Positions 10,401 to 19,780 of a DNA stretch of 64,000 nucleotides are shown in pieces (position 1 is the first letter of the stretch; the number at the start of each line of letters is the position of its first letter). Made by a program: the position numbers and the translations under genes. The stretch is from Trichobilharzia regenti. Its lineage: Eukaryota; Platyhelminthes; Trematoda; Strigeidida; Schistosomatidae. The DNA is taken from positions 62,001-126,000 of the forward strand of contig CALYDD020000413.1 in the NCBI GenBank assembly GCA_944472135.2. Direction: 5' to 3'. The notes beneath the pieces were generated by a model. It had not been told where the DNA came from. It saw only the letters and a program-made list of their open reading frames with translations, and made no database searches.

Positions 10401-11134
10401 CTGAGAAAGAAAGATACTCTCTGATTACACTGAATGTTAGAATTCTTAAGTCATTTGATTCTGACCTGACGACCGAAAGGTTACCAATCTCTAGTATGGC
10501 TATGTGTTGACTTTTCATGCATTTACTAGATGGATTTATTCTATTCTATCGGCCAGGAAAGGAAAGTCAATCATTACAAGGTTCCTATTTATTTATAAAA
10601 GAATAGGATTTGGACACTTTAGTAGAGTATAATCATCTTATAATGGAGTAATTTTGTTTGATATAGTGAGAATTATCTACTGATTATATTTTGAGCCCGA
10701 ATTATAGTCCATAGTCACACAAAAGTATTCATTCAGTGACGAGACAGGAACTTAGCTAATCTGTACAATGACTGATCCTAAGAAATAACTAATTTCGTAA
10801 AGAATATTCAGCTATTGGAATACACACTATAACAAAAACATACATTAGAGTGAGACGGATCTACAGATTGAAGGGATAATAGAATTAGATGCAGGGAAAG
10901 ATTAACACCATTGAATTTTTGTTCGTCAAACAGACAGGAATGATGTAACACCGATATAGTAGATTCGAAAATATTATTACCAATGGAATCCAAGGTTAAA
11001 TAACAATAGAGTTATCTATATGTAATAAGTAGGCTAATATGACTACTAACAATAAATTGTACCGGAAAAGTCATCACACATAGATTAGCCAAGAGAAGGT
11101 CAAACTCAGGAACTGGTTGATAGTTACACTATCA
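10401..11134. other. No gene seen
   Basis: AT-rich; possibly the older 5' part of PLE-6 at 10400-10500, but I cannot support a motif there. Confidence 0.3.
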
Positions 11135-11365
11135 ATTCCAAATTAACAGAAGTTAGAATTCGTGGGCTGTTGGATCTTGTTTTCCTTGGCTGAATGGTTA
11201 ATGGCCTGATTCTGTAAAGTGAAGCTACTGGGTTTAATTCTCAGTGACAGCAATGGTGTGTGCCGTTGGGAAGTAAGGAAGTAGGGTGAAACAGCTATCT
11301 AGTACTCCATCGTTTTTAATGGTTCTCTAAATGAGGTCAGTCTGTAGTGTAATTTAAGACCAACC
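11135..11365 (+). repeat. SINE family A copy 5
   Basis: Contains AGAAGTTAGAATTCGTGG, a tRNA-like head (CTTGGCTGAATGGTTAATGG with B-box-like GGGTTTAATTCTC), GGGTGAAACAGCTATCTAG and the tail TGGTTCTCTAAATGAGGTCA. The ribozyme stem II has been lost. Confidence 0.55.
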
Positions 11366-11616
11366 AAATCCCTTGCAAACAGTATTTAGAAAGCGCTGTT
11401 AGTATTCTAGACTAGTAGGTTACTTACTGGCTAGTAAATTGTAGGTCATTGGTTCGAATCTTGCAGTAATACAAATTTCTAATTCATTTCAATCATTACT
11501 TACTCATTACAGAAATAAATTCGGTGCCAAATTATTCAGGTCATGTTTTTGAATATTATTTATTACTTATTTGTGCTTAGAAAGTGATACAGTTGTAATT
11601 ATAAGCTAATTGGTTG

Positions 11617-11895
11617 GTGGTGAGTAGCAGTGGAATCCACGATGCACACTTCGTCCTATTTGGGACTCGTCACTGGATGTACCTGCACTCCGCAGTAAGT
11701 AATGACGTTCACACCGAGGTTTGAACCCAGTGCCCATAGTTCCAAACGCCAAAGCGTTATCCATTAGACCACTTAGGTCATGAGGGCCGCTCTTGCGCTT
11801 TGGTGTTTGAGGAATACAGATACATCCAGATGGCGAGTCCCAAATAGGACGAAATGCGCATCCTGGATTCCACTGCTAGTCATCATCTATCAGTT
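11617..11895. repeat. Two divergent Smα SINE ends, hammerheads at both outer edges
   Basis: The minus-strand copy occupies 11617-11800. Its head has A-box TGGTCTAATGGATAACGC and B-box GGTTCAAACCTC. Its hammerhead lies near 11641-11690: core GTGACGA, stem II GTCC/GGAC around CAAATA, GAAG, cleavage at AUC. The plus-strand copy (11824-11885) keeps the hammerhead part: stem I ATCCAG/CTGGAT, core ATGGCGA, GTCC/GGAC, GAAA at 11851-11854, cleavage after AUC at 11862, then CTGGATTCCACTGCTA. Smα hammerheads are established in schistosomes. Core changes (C3G; C3A plus A6G) predict weak or no cleavage. Confidence 0.85.
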
Positions 11896-11904
11896 ATCGC
11901 TAAC

Positions 11905-12122
11905 TGTGTATCAATGATCCATTGGTAGAATGTTTATCAAACAAGCACATGTTCCAGGTTTGATTCCCGGTCAACGCACTCTTAAACTTCTGTCTTATCT
12001 GGCAGTAAGTCAGGAAAAAGGGAAGGTTTGAAGTGAGGTTATCAAGTCCACTTTGTTCAATCAACATCATCTTTACTGAAACTCCCAAAATTAAGCTTGA
12101 AGCTACATGTTTCTCTGAGAAC
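11905..12122 (+). repeat. SINE family B copy 2
   Basis: Head: GATCCATTGGTAGAATGTTT with B-box GGTTTGATTCCCG. The body carries the CTGTCTTATCTGGCAGTAAG block. The tail has TTAAGCTTGAAGCTACATG and ends CTGAGAAC, matching the family B tail at 15.8 kb. Confidence 0.6.
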
Positions 12123-12269
12123 AAAAAGGAACGAAAAAAAGAAACGTGACACTAACCAGTCTGAATCCCGCTTTTATTTGTTGAACAGTTAACTTACGGT
12201 TATTTACCTTTTTGTCTAAGAGATTAAATCTTGCCTTCTGTTCCTCCTTATTATTTAGAAGGCACGGTT

Positions 12270-12580
12270 TCAACCACAGGCGGGTGGATGTCAAAGCCAG
12301 CCAGAATCGGGAAGGCAGATACACCTTCATCAATCTGAAATCTGTTTGGAAAACTTCTGCTGTCAATCAGTCAGCATAAAGAAGAGGATTCTGATTTTCA
12401 ACACCAATGTCAAGTCAGTCAGTTCTTCTAGACGGGTCAGAAATTTGTACTGTGGGTCACAAAAGGATTTCCAACAAGTTACAGACTTTTATCAACAACT
12501 GCCACCTTCACTGGTTCCATACTGAAGATTAAATAGCCTGCTGACCAGAAACAATTAGCAACAAGAAACTATGGTAACAA
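12270..12580 (+). pseudogene. RTE-type LINE relic (RT C-terminal region)
   Basis: Joined frames read DVKASQNREGRYTFINLKSV, then WKTSAVNQSA, then FSTPMSSQSVLLDGSEI, then LQTFINNC. This is the order of the RTE-clade block that normally reads DVKARI...LKNIW...VLLYGAETW...QVFINSCL. At least one frameshift and stops are present. RTE elements (SR2/Perere type) are abundant in schistosomes. The family assignment rests on motif order only. Confidence 0.6.
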
Positions 12581-12599
12581 ATATATAGGAGGAAATAGA

Positions 12600-12765
12600 G
12601 ATGGATTGGGCATGCACCACTGAGGATGTACCAGCATTCCCCAGGAGTAATGGTGTTCCCATCGAGGCCGGAACCCGGTGCCCTTAGTTTCAAACAACAA
12701 GGCGTTATCCACTAGATCATTCGAGCCACGAGAGCCACCTTTTGTGCAACGGGTCTTATTAATTT
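12600..12765 (-). repeat. Smα-type SINE copy, ribozyme end lost
   Basis: On the minus strand: an A-box-like ATCTAGTGGATAACGCC and B-box-like GGGTTCCGGCCTC, followed by CAGGAGTAATGGTG-type leader blocks in reverse. The hammerhead half is absent or unrecognisable. Confidence 0.6.
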
Positions 12766-13189
12766 TTTAAATTCAATTTAGATTTTCCCGTCGATTGATT
12801 GGAACGAAGTGCTCGGTCTTAGGTTGACATGTCGGCTTCTTGTACAGATGCTTCAACGATGTCTGGTCATGTAACAGTTAGCAATATGCCACTAAAAAAT
12901 TCAGTGACACAATATTTCATTTAGATCAAGGTTGAATGCTTGGTTCACGACCTATTTATTCAGTAGATTACGTGTAGTATACGATTAAGTGATATCCTCC
13001 TTATCAGTGTAGATTCAAGAAAGTCACATTCTTCATCTTTAGTCGCTCCTGTTGGCAGAGAGGAAGAGAAACAGCGTATGTGTGTGTGTATGAGAGAGAG
13101 AGGGAGTTAATAGGCAGTATTTCGTCAACGTATTAGTTGACAAGTAGTTAATGTTCAAAAATAGGTTTTTGTAGGGATTCTATTTACTT
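12766..13189. other. No gene seen; GT/GA microsatellite
   Basis: A GTGTGTGTGT run followed by GAGAGAGAGA lies at about 13079-13105. Otherwise AT-rich without signal. Confidence 0.35.
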
Positions 13190-13805
13190 CAAGTTAGACC
13201 ATGGATCGATATCAGTTAGAGAACCATTGAAAAACAGTACTGGAGTACTCGGCAGCTACTTCTGGCGTCCTAGTTTGGAAATCACCAATAGTACGCACCC
13301 ACTGGGTTTCAAACTCAGGACCTTCCGCTTACAAGGCAAGCTGTTAGACGATTCAGCTGCTGAGAGACGGTGAGTGGCTCTTGCATTCTGACTTCTACCA
13401 ATTCGTGATTTAGCGCGACCATCCATCAATGTCGAAGAAATTCCTCTTCATAAATGTCGATGCTCTCTAGTCACTGGCTACAGGACAGAGTTTCCACTGG
13501 AATGACCAATGGATTCCAGCCTTTCGGGAGTGAGGATGAAGTTCCTGCCGATGACACTGGCTGGTGATCACGCTAAAATCACTCATTGGTGGAAGTTATA
13601 ATTCATGGGTGTCCATTGAGTTGGGTCCCAGTGGCTGAATGACATTCGAGTTTGCCTTATAAGTAGAAGGTCGTGGGATCAATCCCGGTGGGTTCATACT
13701 GCTGATGAGTGCCAAACTAGTACGTGGGAAACAGTTGTCTAATAATCCAGTGTTGTTTTTCAGTGGTTCTCTAACTGATATCAATCCGTGATCTAACCTG
13801 AAACA
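13190..13805. repeat. SINE family A copy 6, full fold-back pair
   Basis: The clearest inverted pair in the window. The left arm (13190-13480) starts GACCATGGATCGATATCAGT and carries a minus-strand head. The right arm (13490-13805) has a plus-strand head (GGGTCCCAGTGGCTGAATG, B-box GGGATCAATCCCG) and ends TGATATCAATCCGTGATCTA. The right-arm ribozyme has an intact core CTGATGA (13702-13708) and a paired 4-bp stem II (GTGC/GTAC), but about four extra bases before GAAAC, so it is broken. Confidence 0.65.
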
Positions 13806-14624
13806 AGTAGTTAATGAATGCTTGCCACATACACATACCCTAACAAAATATTTCTCCAAGGGGAACAGTTAGGCTGGAGGAAAGACATTATTAGCATGTT
13901 ATTTCTATGCTAGTTATGGACTAAATATTCACTCTTAATCCAGATTAAAAAGATTACGTCATTGAATTTTTAATGGCACACTGCTGATCAACCATAACAG
14001 TTTTCATTCATTGCAATAATTATGCCTATTGGTTTATTTACCTTTCTCCTGAAGAATAAATCTTTAATTCTTAGTCTGTCTTCTCAACATGGAAACATGA
14101 TTCGAATGATCAGTCATCTACTATCGTGTGTGTGTGTGTGTGTGTGAATTTCCTGTTAATTGATTTCATTGAATTGAAGAACTGTTACAAACTGCCCTGG
14201 GGTGGGTAGCTCTCATGGCTCATTAATGTAGTTGATAACACTTTGGTATATTAAACGATGGCTAGTAGATTCAAGAATCATTGAGAACACAATCACCTGT
14301 TAGGATACGGGAACATCCTGTTGACAAATGTCGAATGGGATAAAACAAGCCTTCCGGATTCCATTCTTAGCTATCATTAGGCAAATAACAGAAAGGCATC
14401 ATTTATCTATCCATTTTATGGACCTAAATGCAAACTGAGACAGATCCTTTTGATTCGGTAGAAGAGAGCAACAGGAGTTTCGATGTGTAAGCAAAAGTAA
14501 CCTAAAAAAAACTATACTTAAAATACTTTTCATTCCAGTTGATATCCCCCTCAATCAGTATAGGCCGAGTACGCGATGAAGTGGATTTCGGAAAGTTTAG
14601 GCCGTTTGATCAACAGAATTTATT
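13806..14624. other. No gene seen; TG microsatellite
   Basis: A TG run lies at about 14128-14146 and an ATT run near 14620-14635. No supportable coding. Confidence 0.35.
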
Positions 14625-15010
14625 ATTATTATTATCTCCTCTAGTTCCTGGAGGAACATAGGGCTTCAGCGACACGTCTCCATTGCTTTCGGTTCTCTGC
14701 CAACGTTTTTACCTGCCTCCACGTCTGCCCAAATACTTTCATCTCCTCTTCACATCACCTCCTCCATGTCAACTTTGCACTGACGACCAACTCGCCACCT
14801 CCCATTCGGATTCCACTCGAATGATGGACTGGCATGTGATGTCGTTTGATGGTTTTCTCAGAGTGTGGTCAATCCACCTCCATTTTTTCCTTCATATTTG
14901 TTGCACAATTGGTTCCTTCTGGGTTGGTTTGTTCATTGCCAGAGATCCCTGTTGCTGATCTTTTCTGGCTGTCCATCTGATCTTGAGTAGTAGTATTGAG
15001 CGAAGACGAA
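14625..15010 (-). pseudogene. RTE-type LINE relic, ORF2 C-terminus
   Basis: Minus-strand joined frames read IRWPEKISNRDLW (about 14990-14945), NQPRRNQLCNKYEGKN, RWIDHTLRKPSNDI, a GRR-type basic stretch, ENRKQWRRV and EALCSSRN near 14650-14625. This is the usual RTE tail: RW-P-D-ISN-LW, then WIGHTLRK, then GRPK-TWRR, then NR--WR-LV-ALC. Stops and frameshifts interrupt it. The plus-strand open frame 14683-14958 is the shadow of this relic. Confidence 0.7.
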
Positions 15011-15029
15011 ATTTCGCTTCTACTAAAAG

Positions 15030-15235
15030 TCAATACTTACCCTGGTTTCGATTCCCAACCGACTTACTCCTAAACCTAGAATAAGCGGTAGGGAGGCCCG
15101 GTAAAGAGGGCGAGTTAGGCGTGAGGCCAGCAACCCAACACCATAAAAATATAACACTGTCAATACTAGAACTTCAAAGCCCAAAGAATGAAGCCCTGTC
15201 TTCCATTCTAAATGTACAGAAATGAGAAAAACTTT
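15030..15235 (+). repeat. SINE family B copy 3
   Basis: B-box-like GGTTTCGATTCCCAACC (about 15043-15059), body GGGCGAGTTAGGCGTGAGGC and tail ACACTGTCAATACTAGAACT. Same block order as the other family B copies. Confidence 0.6.
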
Positions 15236-15464
15236 AAATAAGAATTTAGAAATTCAACTATTCATTTTTATTCAAAAATAGTAATAGTTATTTATCACAG
15301 TTATTGATTTTTATGGTTTAAGTAGTCTTGATACAAACTTCAAGATATCAATGAATACTCATTGTACACAAGAGGTAGATCTGATGCCTTAGAGGTTTCT
15401 GGATTGAAGTCTCAGGATGGAATACTTACACACACTTACCAAGGATGTACACAAACACGCGCAC

Positions 15465-15520
15465 ACATCTAGCTGACAAATCTAACAGAGGATGAAACGC
15501 ATATCCTGGATTTCTCTAAG
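15465..15520 (+). repeat. Smα hammerhead remnant
   Basis: CTAGCTGACAAATCTAACAG followed by GATGAAACGCATATCCTGGA is the decayed ribozyme end of a Smα copy. A second scrap (CATCCTGGATTCTACTGTCA) lies at 15801-15820, just beyond the family B fold-back, which suggests that the fold-back inserted into this Smα copy. Confidence 0.55.
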
Positions 15521-15524
15521 TTCT

Positions 15525-15797
15525 CAGTGGAACATAGGGCTTCAAGTTAGAGGCTTGAAATTTCGGTAGCAGTGGTGGGAGCTTAAAGAGCATTCTACTT
15601 CTGTGCCAACCATATATGTAGTCCAGGGTTTGATCCCCGACCGATGCACTCCTTTACGTCGCTAAGCCAGTAATAAGACTGGTCAAGAGGGAAGTGGGCA
15701 TGAGGCTAGCAATCCTATTCCGTAAAAATAAACACCACTGCTGCCGAAACTTCAAGCCTCTAGCTTGAAGCCCTATGCTCCACTGAGAACTTAAAGA
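15525..15797. repeat. SINE family B copy 4 with mirrored tails
   Basis: 15525-15582 and 15738-15797 are inverted copies of one tail, differing at only a few positions (TTCTCAGTGGAACATAGGGC against its complement in GCCCTATGCTCCACTGAGAA). The 155-bp centre holds a plus-strand family B head with B-box GGTTTGATCCCCG. The whole could form a long hairpin. Confidence 0.75.
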
Positions 15798-15893
15798 AAC
15801 ATCCTGGATTCTACTGTCATCCAGATAACATATTCCACACCGTGAAATATGAATATTTCTTCTCGAGAAATATTACAGAAATGAAAAAAGGCG

Positions 15894-17264
15894 TTTAATA
15901 AGGTAATGGAGAAGATTTGTAGTTCAGGTGAATGATTTGCAGTTAGTTGTGTTCTCTGAGTTGGTTGGTTTAATTGCTGAGCTTTCGTCATCCTTCTGGA
16001 CAACATCTTCAGTGTAGGTTTTAGTATGAAATGAACTTATTTGAATTTTCCATGAATGGTGTAATTGTATCTCCTGTGAACCACTGTCATGACTGGTTGT
16101 TCATTTACATCTCTGTTGATCATTTTTACTGACTTGGAATTTGATTCGTGTTACGTGATTTACTCTTTATTAGCTGGTAAATTTGGTGTACGGTAATGCG
16201 TTTGTTAATTACGGATTCACTTGACTACCAGGCTTATAGAAATTCTCTTGACTGCATTTTTGGTGCTTCCTCTATTTAAAATTTTGACATTCTCCCAATC
16301 ATTAAATTGGTGTCCCTAATTATCCACATGCATTGATATGAAAGAATATTTATCATGCCTTTTCACAGCTAATTTGTGTTCTTGGATTCTGATTAGAAGA
16401 GGATGCCCATTTTGACTGATGTAATGTCTGTTACAGTTCATACAGTTTATTTTGTGAATGGTATTAATTTTATCTTCTCTTTCTGTTGGATCAGTGGACT
16501 TGTACAATATCGAATGAAGTGATTGTGCTGGCTGGCTGGCTGGCTTGTGTGCTATATCTATTTCAAATGTTTTCAATATTCTAGCTTTTATTTGAGAGAT
16601 TTTTTATATATGGTAGAATGAATCTTCTTGTGGTCTTTGATGTTGGCTTGTTGTTGGTGTTATGATTCGACTTTGGACTATTTGATGAAACAGTGAGAAT
16701 ATCCATTCTTTTCGAAGACAATTAGTAGGTACTTTTCCTCCATTCTCTTCAACACAGGAGTAGTGAGTGCTACAGTTTGTTTGAACTCTTTTAAACAATG
16801 TTTGCACACAGTTTCTGTTGTGAGTAATTAGGTCGGGTTATTGCTACTATAGTTGAGTATTTGGTCTGTGTGTGTTGATTTTCTATATGCTTGTGTTTCT
16901 AAATTTCCTGTGTTAGCTCTCTTGATTAAGACAACTAAGAATGGGATTTTGTTATCTAATTCTTCTTCTCTCGTGGTGAATTTGATGTCATCAAGTATGT
17001 TGTTTATTAATGTGTGGGTATATTCCAAATCATTTCTCTTAATTATTTATTACAAATGTATCATCAATGTAACGTACCCAGATTTGGGGTTTAATTATGG
17101 GTAGGGTGGACTATTAATTGTAATCTTTGGATGACGGCTTCAGCTGTTAATCCTGATATAGGCGATCAATTGATTTTATGCTAAAACCTGCGCTGAAGAT
17201 GTTGTCTAGAAGGGGTGGACGAAGACCAGCTCAGAGAACACAACTAGTAACATTTAATAAGGTA
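15894..17264 (-). mobile_element. Penelope-like element PLE-2 with 12-bp TSD and inverted 3'-end copy
   Basis: TTTAATAAGGTA occurs at 15894-15905 and 17253-17264. Between them, on the minus strand, lie SGLTAEAVIQRLQ (RT block after GSP), QIWVRYIDDTFVI (catalytic YxDD), the frame at 17028-16828 (NKIPFLVVLIKR, YRKSTHTDQILNYS), the KNGYS block, and GIY-YIG (NCMNCNRHYISQNG, RIQEHKLAVKR; 16576-16316). The C-terminal frame breaks match PLE-1. The 3' end (about 15930-16026) reappears inverted at 17178-17252 on the 5' side. Everything upstream of the RT GSP block is missing. It cannot be autonomous. Confidence 0.9.
15970..16020 (-). ncRNA. Hammerhead-like ribozyme of PLE-2
   Basis: Minus strand: CTGAAGA (16012-16006), one extra T, then a perfect 7-bp stem II GTTGTCC/GGATGAC with loop AGAA, GAAA (15986-15983), then GCTC, where A15.1-G-C-U16.1 would form the minimal stem III and cleavage would follow CUC. 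Stem I is eroded compared with PLE-3. An inverted second copy with CTGAAGA at 17193-17199 has a broken core. PLE-borne hammerheads are established knowledge. Confidence 0.6.
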
Positions 17265-18359
17265 TTTAATTGACAATTTTATATAAAAATATTGTGTTTT
17301 AATTTATCCGGTGTTCAGCAGTTATTATCACGCATTATTATTATTATTATTACTATTATTATTATTATTATTCAAATGTATCTTCCTTGAGAGGTGAATT
17401 AGAATAAGAAATGTCAACCTTTATTATATTTGGTTCCACTAGAGTAGTAATGGTAATTTCTTTATTTATAGACATTACCGTTTAGGAATATTCATATTTT
17501 TTTGCTGAGAAAGTTATCTGAAGCAGAACATCTCAAGGGGACATAGGCAATGGGACAATTATTTATTTTATTATCATCATCATTACTATTAATCTTTATC
17601 AGTAGTATTATCAGTAATAATAATAATAATTATTATTATACCAGTAAGAATTAGTAGCATAAATGAAAAATTGACTTTTTGCAATCGTCTTTCATGCGTA
17701 ACGCTATTGACTAGTAGTCATGAGTGCGTTATGTTCCTTCTTTATTTTTTTGTTCATTGGTGACATTATACCCTCTTGTTAATATTGTTAAGTGAATTTA
17801 TCTGTATGTATGTGTGCATGCATGTCTAAGACAGAGTGGAAGGTAGTGGTGGGGAGTGGAGGTGTATCATCCTAATCTTCCACAAGTTTTTCCCCATTTA
17901 TTTTCTGTTGGAAGAGTAGAATCCTCATTCTTTTTGCCTATTCAGAGTAGGTGATATACTTCAATAGACTGTCTATTCATAGAATGAACCTGTTGTTAGA
18001 ACACACTTATACCTAAATAGTAGGTAGACTTTTATTGTGTGTGTGTGTGTGTGTGCGTAATTGTACTCGATGAAGTTGAACGGAATTGTACAAAAAGAAT
18101 AAAAAACCAACCCACCAACCAACCAACAAACAAACACACAGTAGACAGAGAGAAGAATATTGACTATTGAAAGAAAATACCATCCATCCAACAATTTTTA
18201 TTTTACCTATTTATTCTGTATTAGAATTTATTGAATATTGCTAATCCTATTATTATTACTATTATTATTATTATTATTGGTAGTAATAGCAGTAATAATA
18301 TTAAATAGCTCCACTCTCCACTTACCCTTAAACTGTTTACTGCACACGTGTTCACTTCG
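17265..18359. other. No gene seen; ATT, TCA and TG microsatellites
   Basis: ATT runs at 17335-17372 and 18248-18280, a mixed TCA/AAT tract at 17570-17640, and a TG run at 18037-18056. The open frame 17973-18194 (minus) is built from these simple tracts. Confidence 0.35.
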
Positions 18360-18480
18360 CTTCAAAGTGAAGGCGAGAGACAGAGAGAAATAGAGAGAGA
18401 GAGAGAGAGACGGAGAGAGGTGAGGGTCGACGGGGACGGAGACCGCGGGGGGGGGCGGGAATGCAAAAAAAGGGGCTGGG
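18360..18480 (+). other. GA-rich tract followed by G-rich block
   Basis: A purine stretch with uninterrupted GAGAGAGAGAGAGA (about 18396-18410) runs into a G-rich block with nine consecutive G (about 18447-18455), GGGG and AAAAAAA. This is unusual in an AT-rich locus and compatible with triplex or G-quadruplex structure. Confidence 0.5.
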
Positions 18481-18689
18481 TTAATAGTGATGATAAAAAA
18501 AACTCAAAATTTTATTGATGTGATGAGTAGTGGGGATAGCGAAAAAAAATGGTTGTAACTTTTTTATTACTGAAGCGTAACGAAATTTCCTTTTAACCTT
18601 AATTGTTTTTTCTTTTTTTAAATTTTACTGTCGACTACACAATTAAAATTCTGCGAAAACCACACAAGTGAAACTGTTGATATTAGTTC

Positions 18690-18880
18690 CCAGTGGAAAA
18701 ATAAGACTTCAAGCTAGAGGCTAGGAGTTTCGGGAGCAGTGGTGTTTATTATTACGGGATGGGTTGCTAGCCTCATGTTCAACCTCCCCCTTTACCAGTC
18801 TTATTACCGGCTTGACGAGGTAAAGGGGTGAGTCGGCCTTGGATGGAACCCCGAACCAAATGTGTGGTTGGCGAGAAGTA
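18690..18880 (-). repeat. SINE family B copy 5
   Basis: Tail block CTTCAAGCTAGAGGCTAGGA, body GGGTTGCTAGCCTCATG and CCAGTCTTATTACCGGCTTG, and a B-box-like GGGGTTCCATCC on the minus strand. Confidence 0.65.
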
Positions 18881-18894
18881 TAAATTCAAATGGT

Positions 18895-19105
18895 GGTCAC
18901 GCTAAATCACGAATTGGTAGAAGTTAGAATTCATGGGTTGACCAGTGAGTCGGGTCCCAATGGCTGAGTGGTATAAGAGATAGCCTTGTAACCCGAAGGT
19001 CCTGAGTTCGATGGCGATGAAACAGCTGCCCAGTACTCCAGTGCTGTTCTTCAATGGTTCTCTAACTGATATCAATCCGTGGTCAAACTTGTAAAAATCG
19101 AATGT
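18895..19105 (+). repeat. SINE family A copy 7, single arm
   Basis: Right-arm form only: CACGAATTGGTAGAAGTTAG, head GGGTCCCAATGGCTGAGTGG with B-box-like GAGTTCGATGGCG, GATGAAACAGCTGCCCAGTA, and tail TGATATCAATCCGTGGTCAA. Ribozyme stem II is deleted, so GATGAAAC follows the head directly. Confidence 0.65.
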
Positions 19106-19559
19106 ATACTTCAAGTATAGCTGCATCTTGGGGGGAGTGCGGCAGAGATTTACCCACTGTTTACAGTTAGGAAATGGCTACTTATGAAGTAATGTAAACT
19201 TAAACAATTCATAGTTTTAGATATTCGGTTCAGTGGGAATTTCAGTCAGTTTCTGTGTAGAGTTATTGTAAATTAGGAGGCACTTGAGCGATGCTGCGTA
19301 CTACTATGGTTCTCTTCAGCTGTGCCATCATGGATCAAGCTAAAAGCTTACACCCTATGAGATCAGTCCATCCACTATTTCGCCAATGGTTTGGAATTTA
19401 GTGAACTCTGAAACCAATGCTTGGTTGTTAATATCTGATTTTATTGAGCATACTTATGATATAACCACATTGTAATACACAATATTCTGACAGGAAACAG
19501 TTAGAAACAATTCCTAGGATTATGTACGTGTCCACTTTGAATTTAATATCCTTTGTAAG
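19106..19559. other. No gene seen
   Basis: AT-rich; no supportable feature. Confidence 0.3.
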
Positions 19560-19780
19560 GTGTTGTTATCATTTCTAGTTTCTTGAATTCTGAGTGAAAC
19601 ATACAGCCTTTGAGAACCTCTTTATTACACTCGGTTCTCTGTTATCATTTTCACATAACTCTACGACTATCCCACTTATCGCTTCACATTTGAATTCCAC
19701 TCGACGACCTGGTGTGTATGGTGTAACTTGAGTGTCTTCTCAGTATATGTCGAACCTGTCTCCGCTTTCGCTTACATAAT
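19560..19780 (-). pseudogene. RTE-type LINE relic, strongly decayed
   Basis: Minus strand joined frames: RRQVRHILRRHSSYTIHT, SSSGIQM, ITENRV and SQRLYVSLRIQE, parallel to the HTLRK, TWNP, ENR--WR and ALCSSRN blocks of the relic at 14.6 kb. Nucleotide blocks such as CTCGGTTCTCTG are shared with it. Confidence 0.45.

Noticed and set aside
14683..14958. 91-codon plus-strand open frame.
   Set aside because: It is the antisense shadow of the RTE relic on the minus strand, whose motif order is clear.
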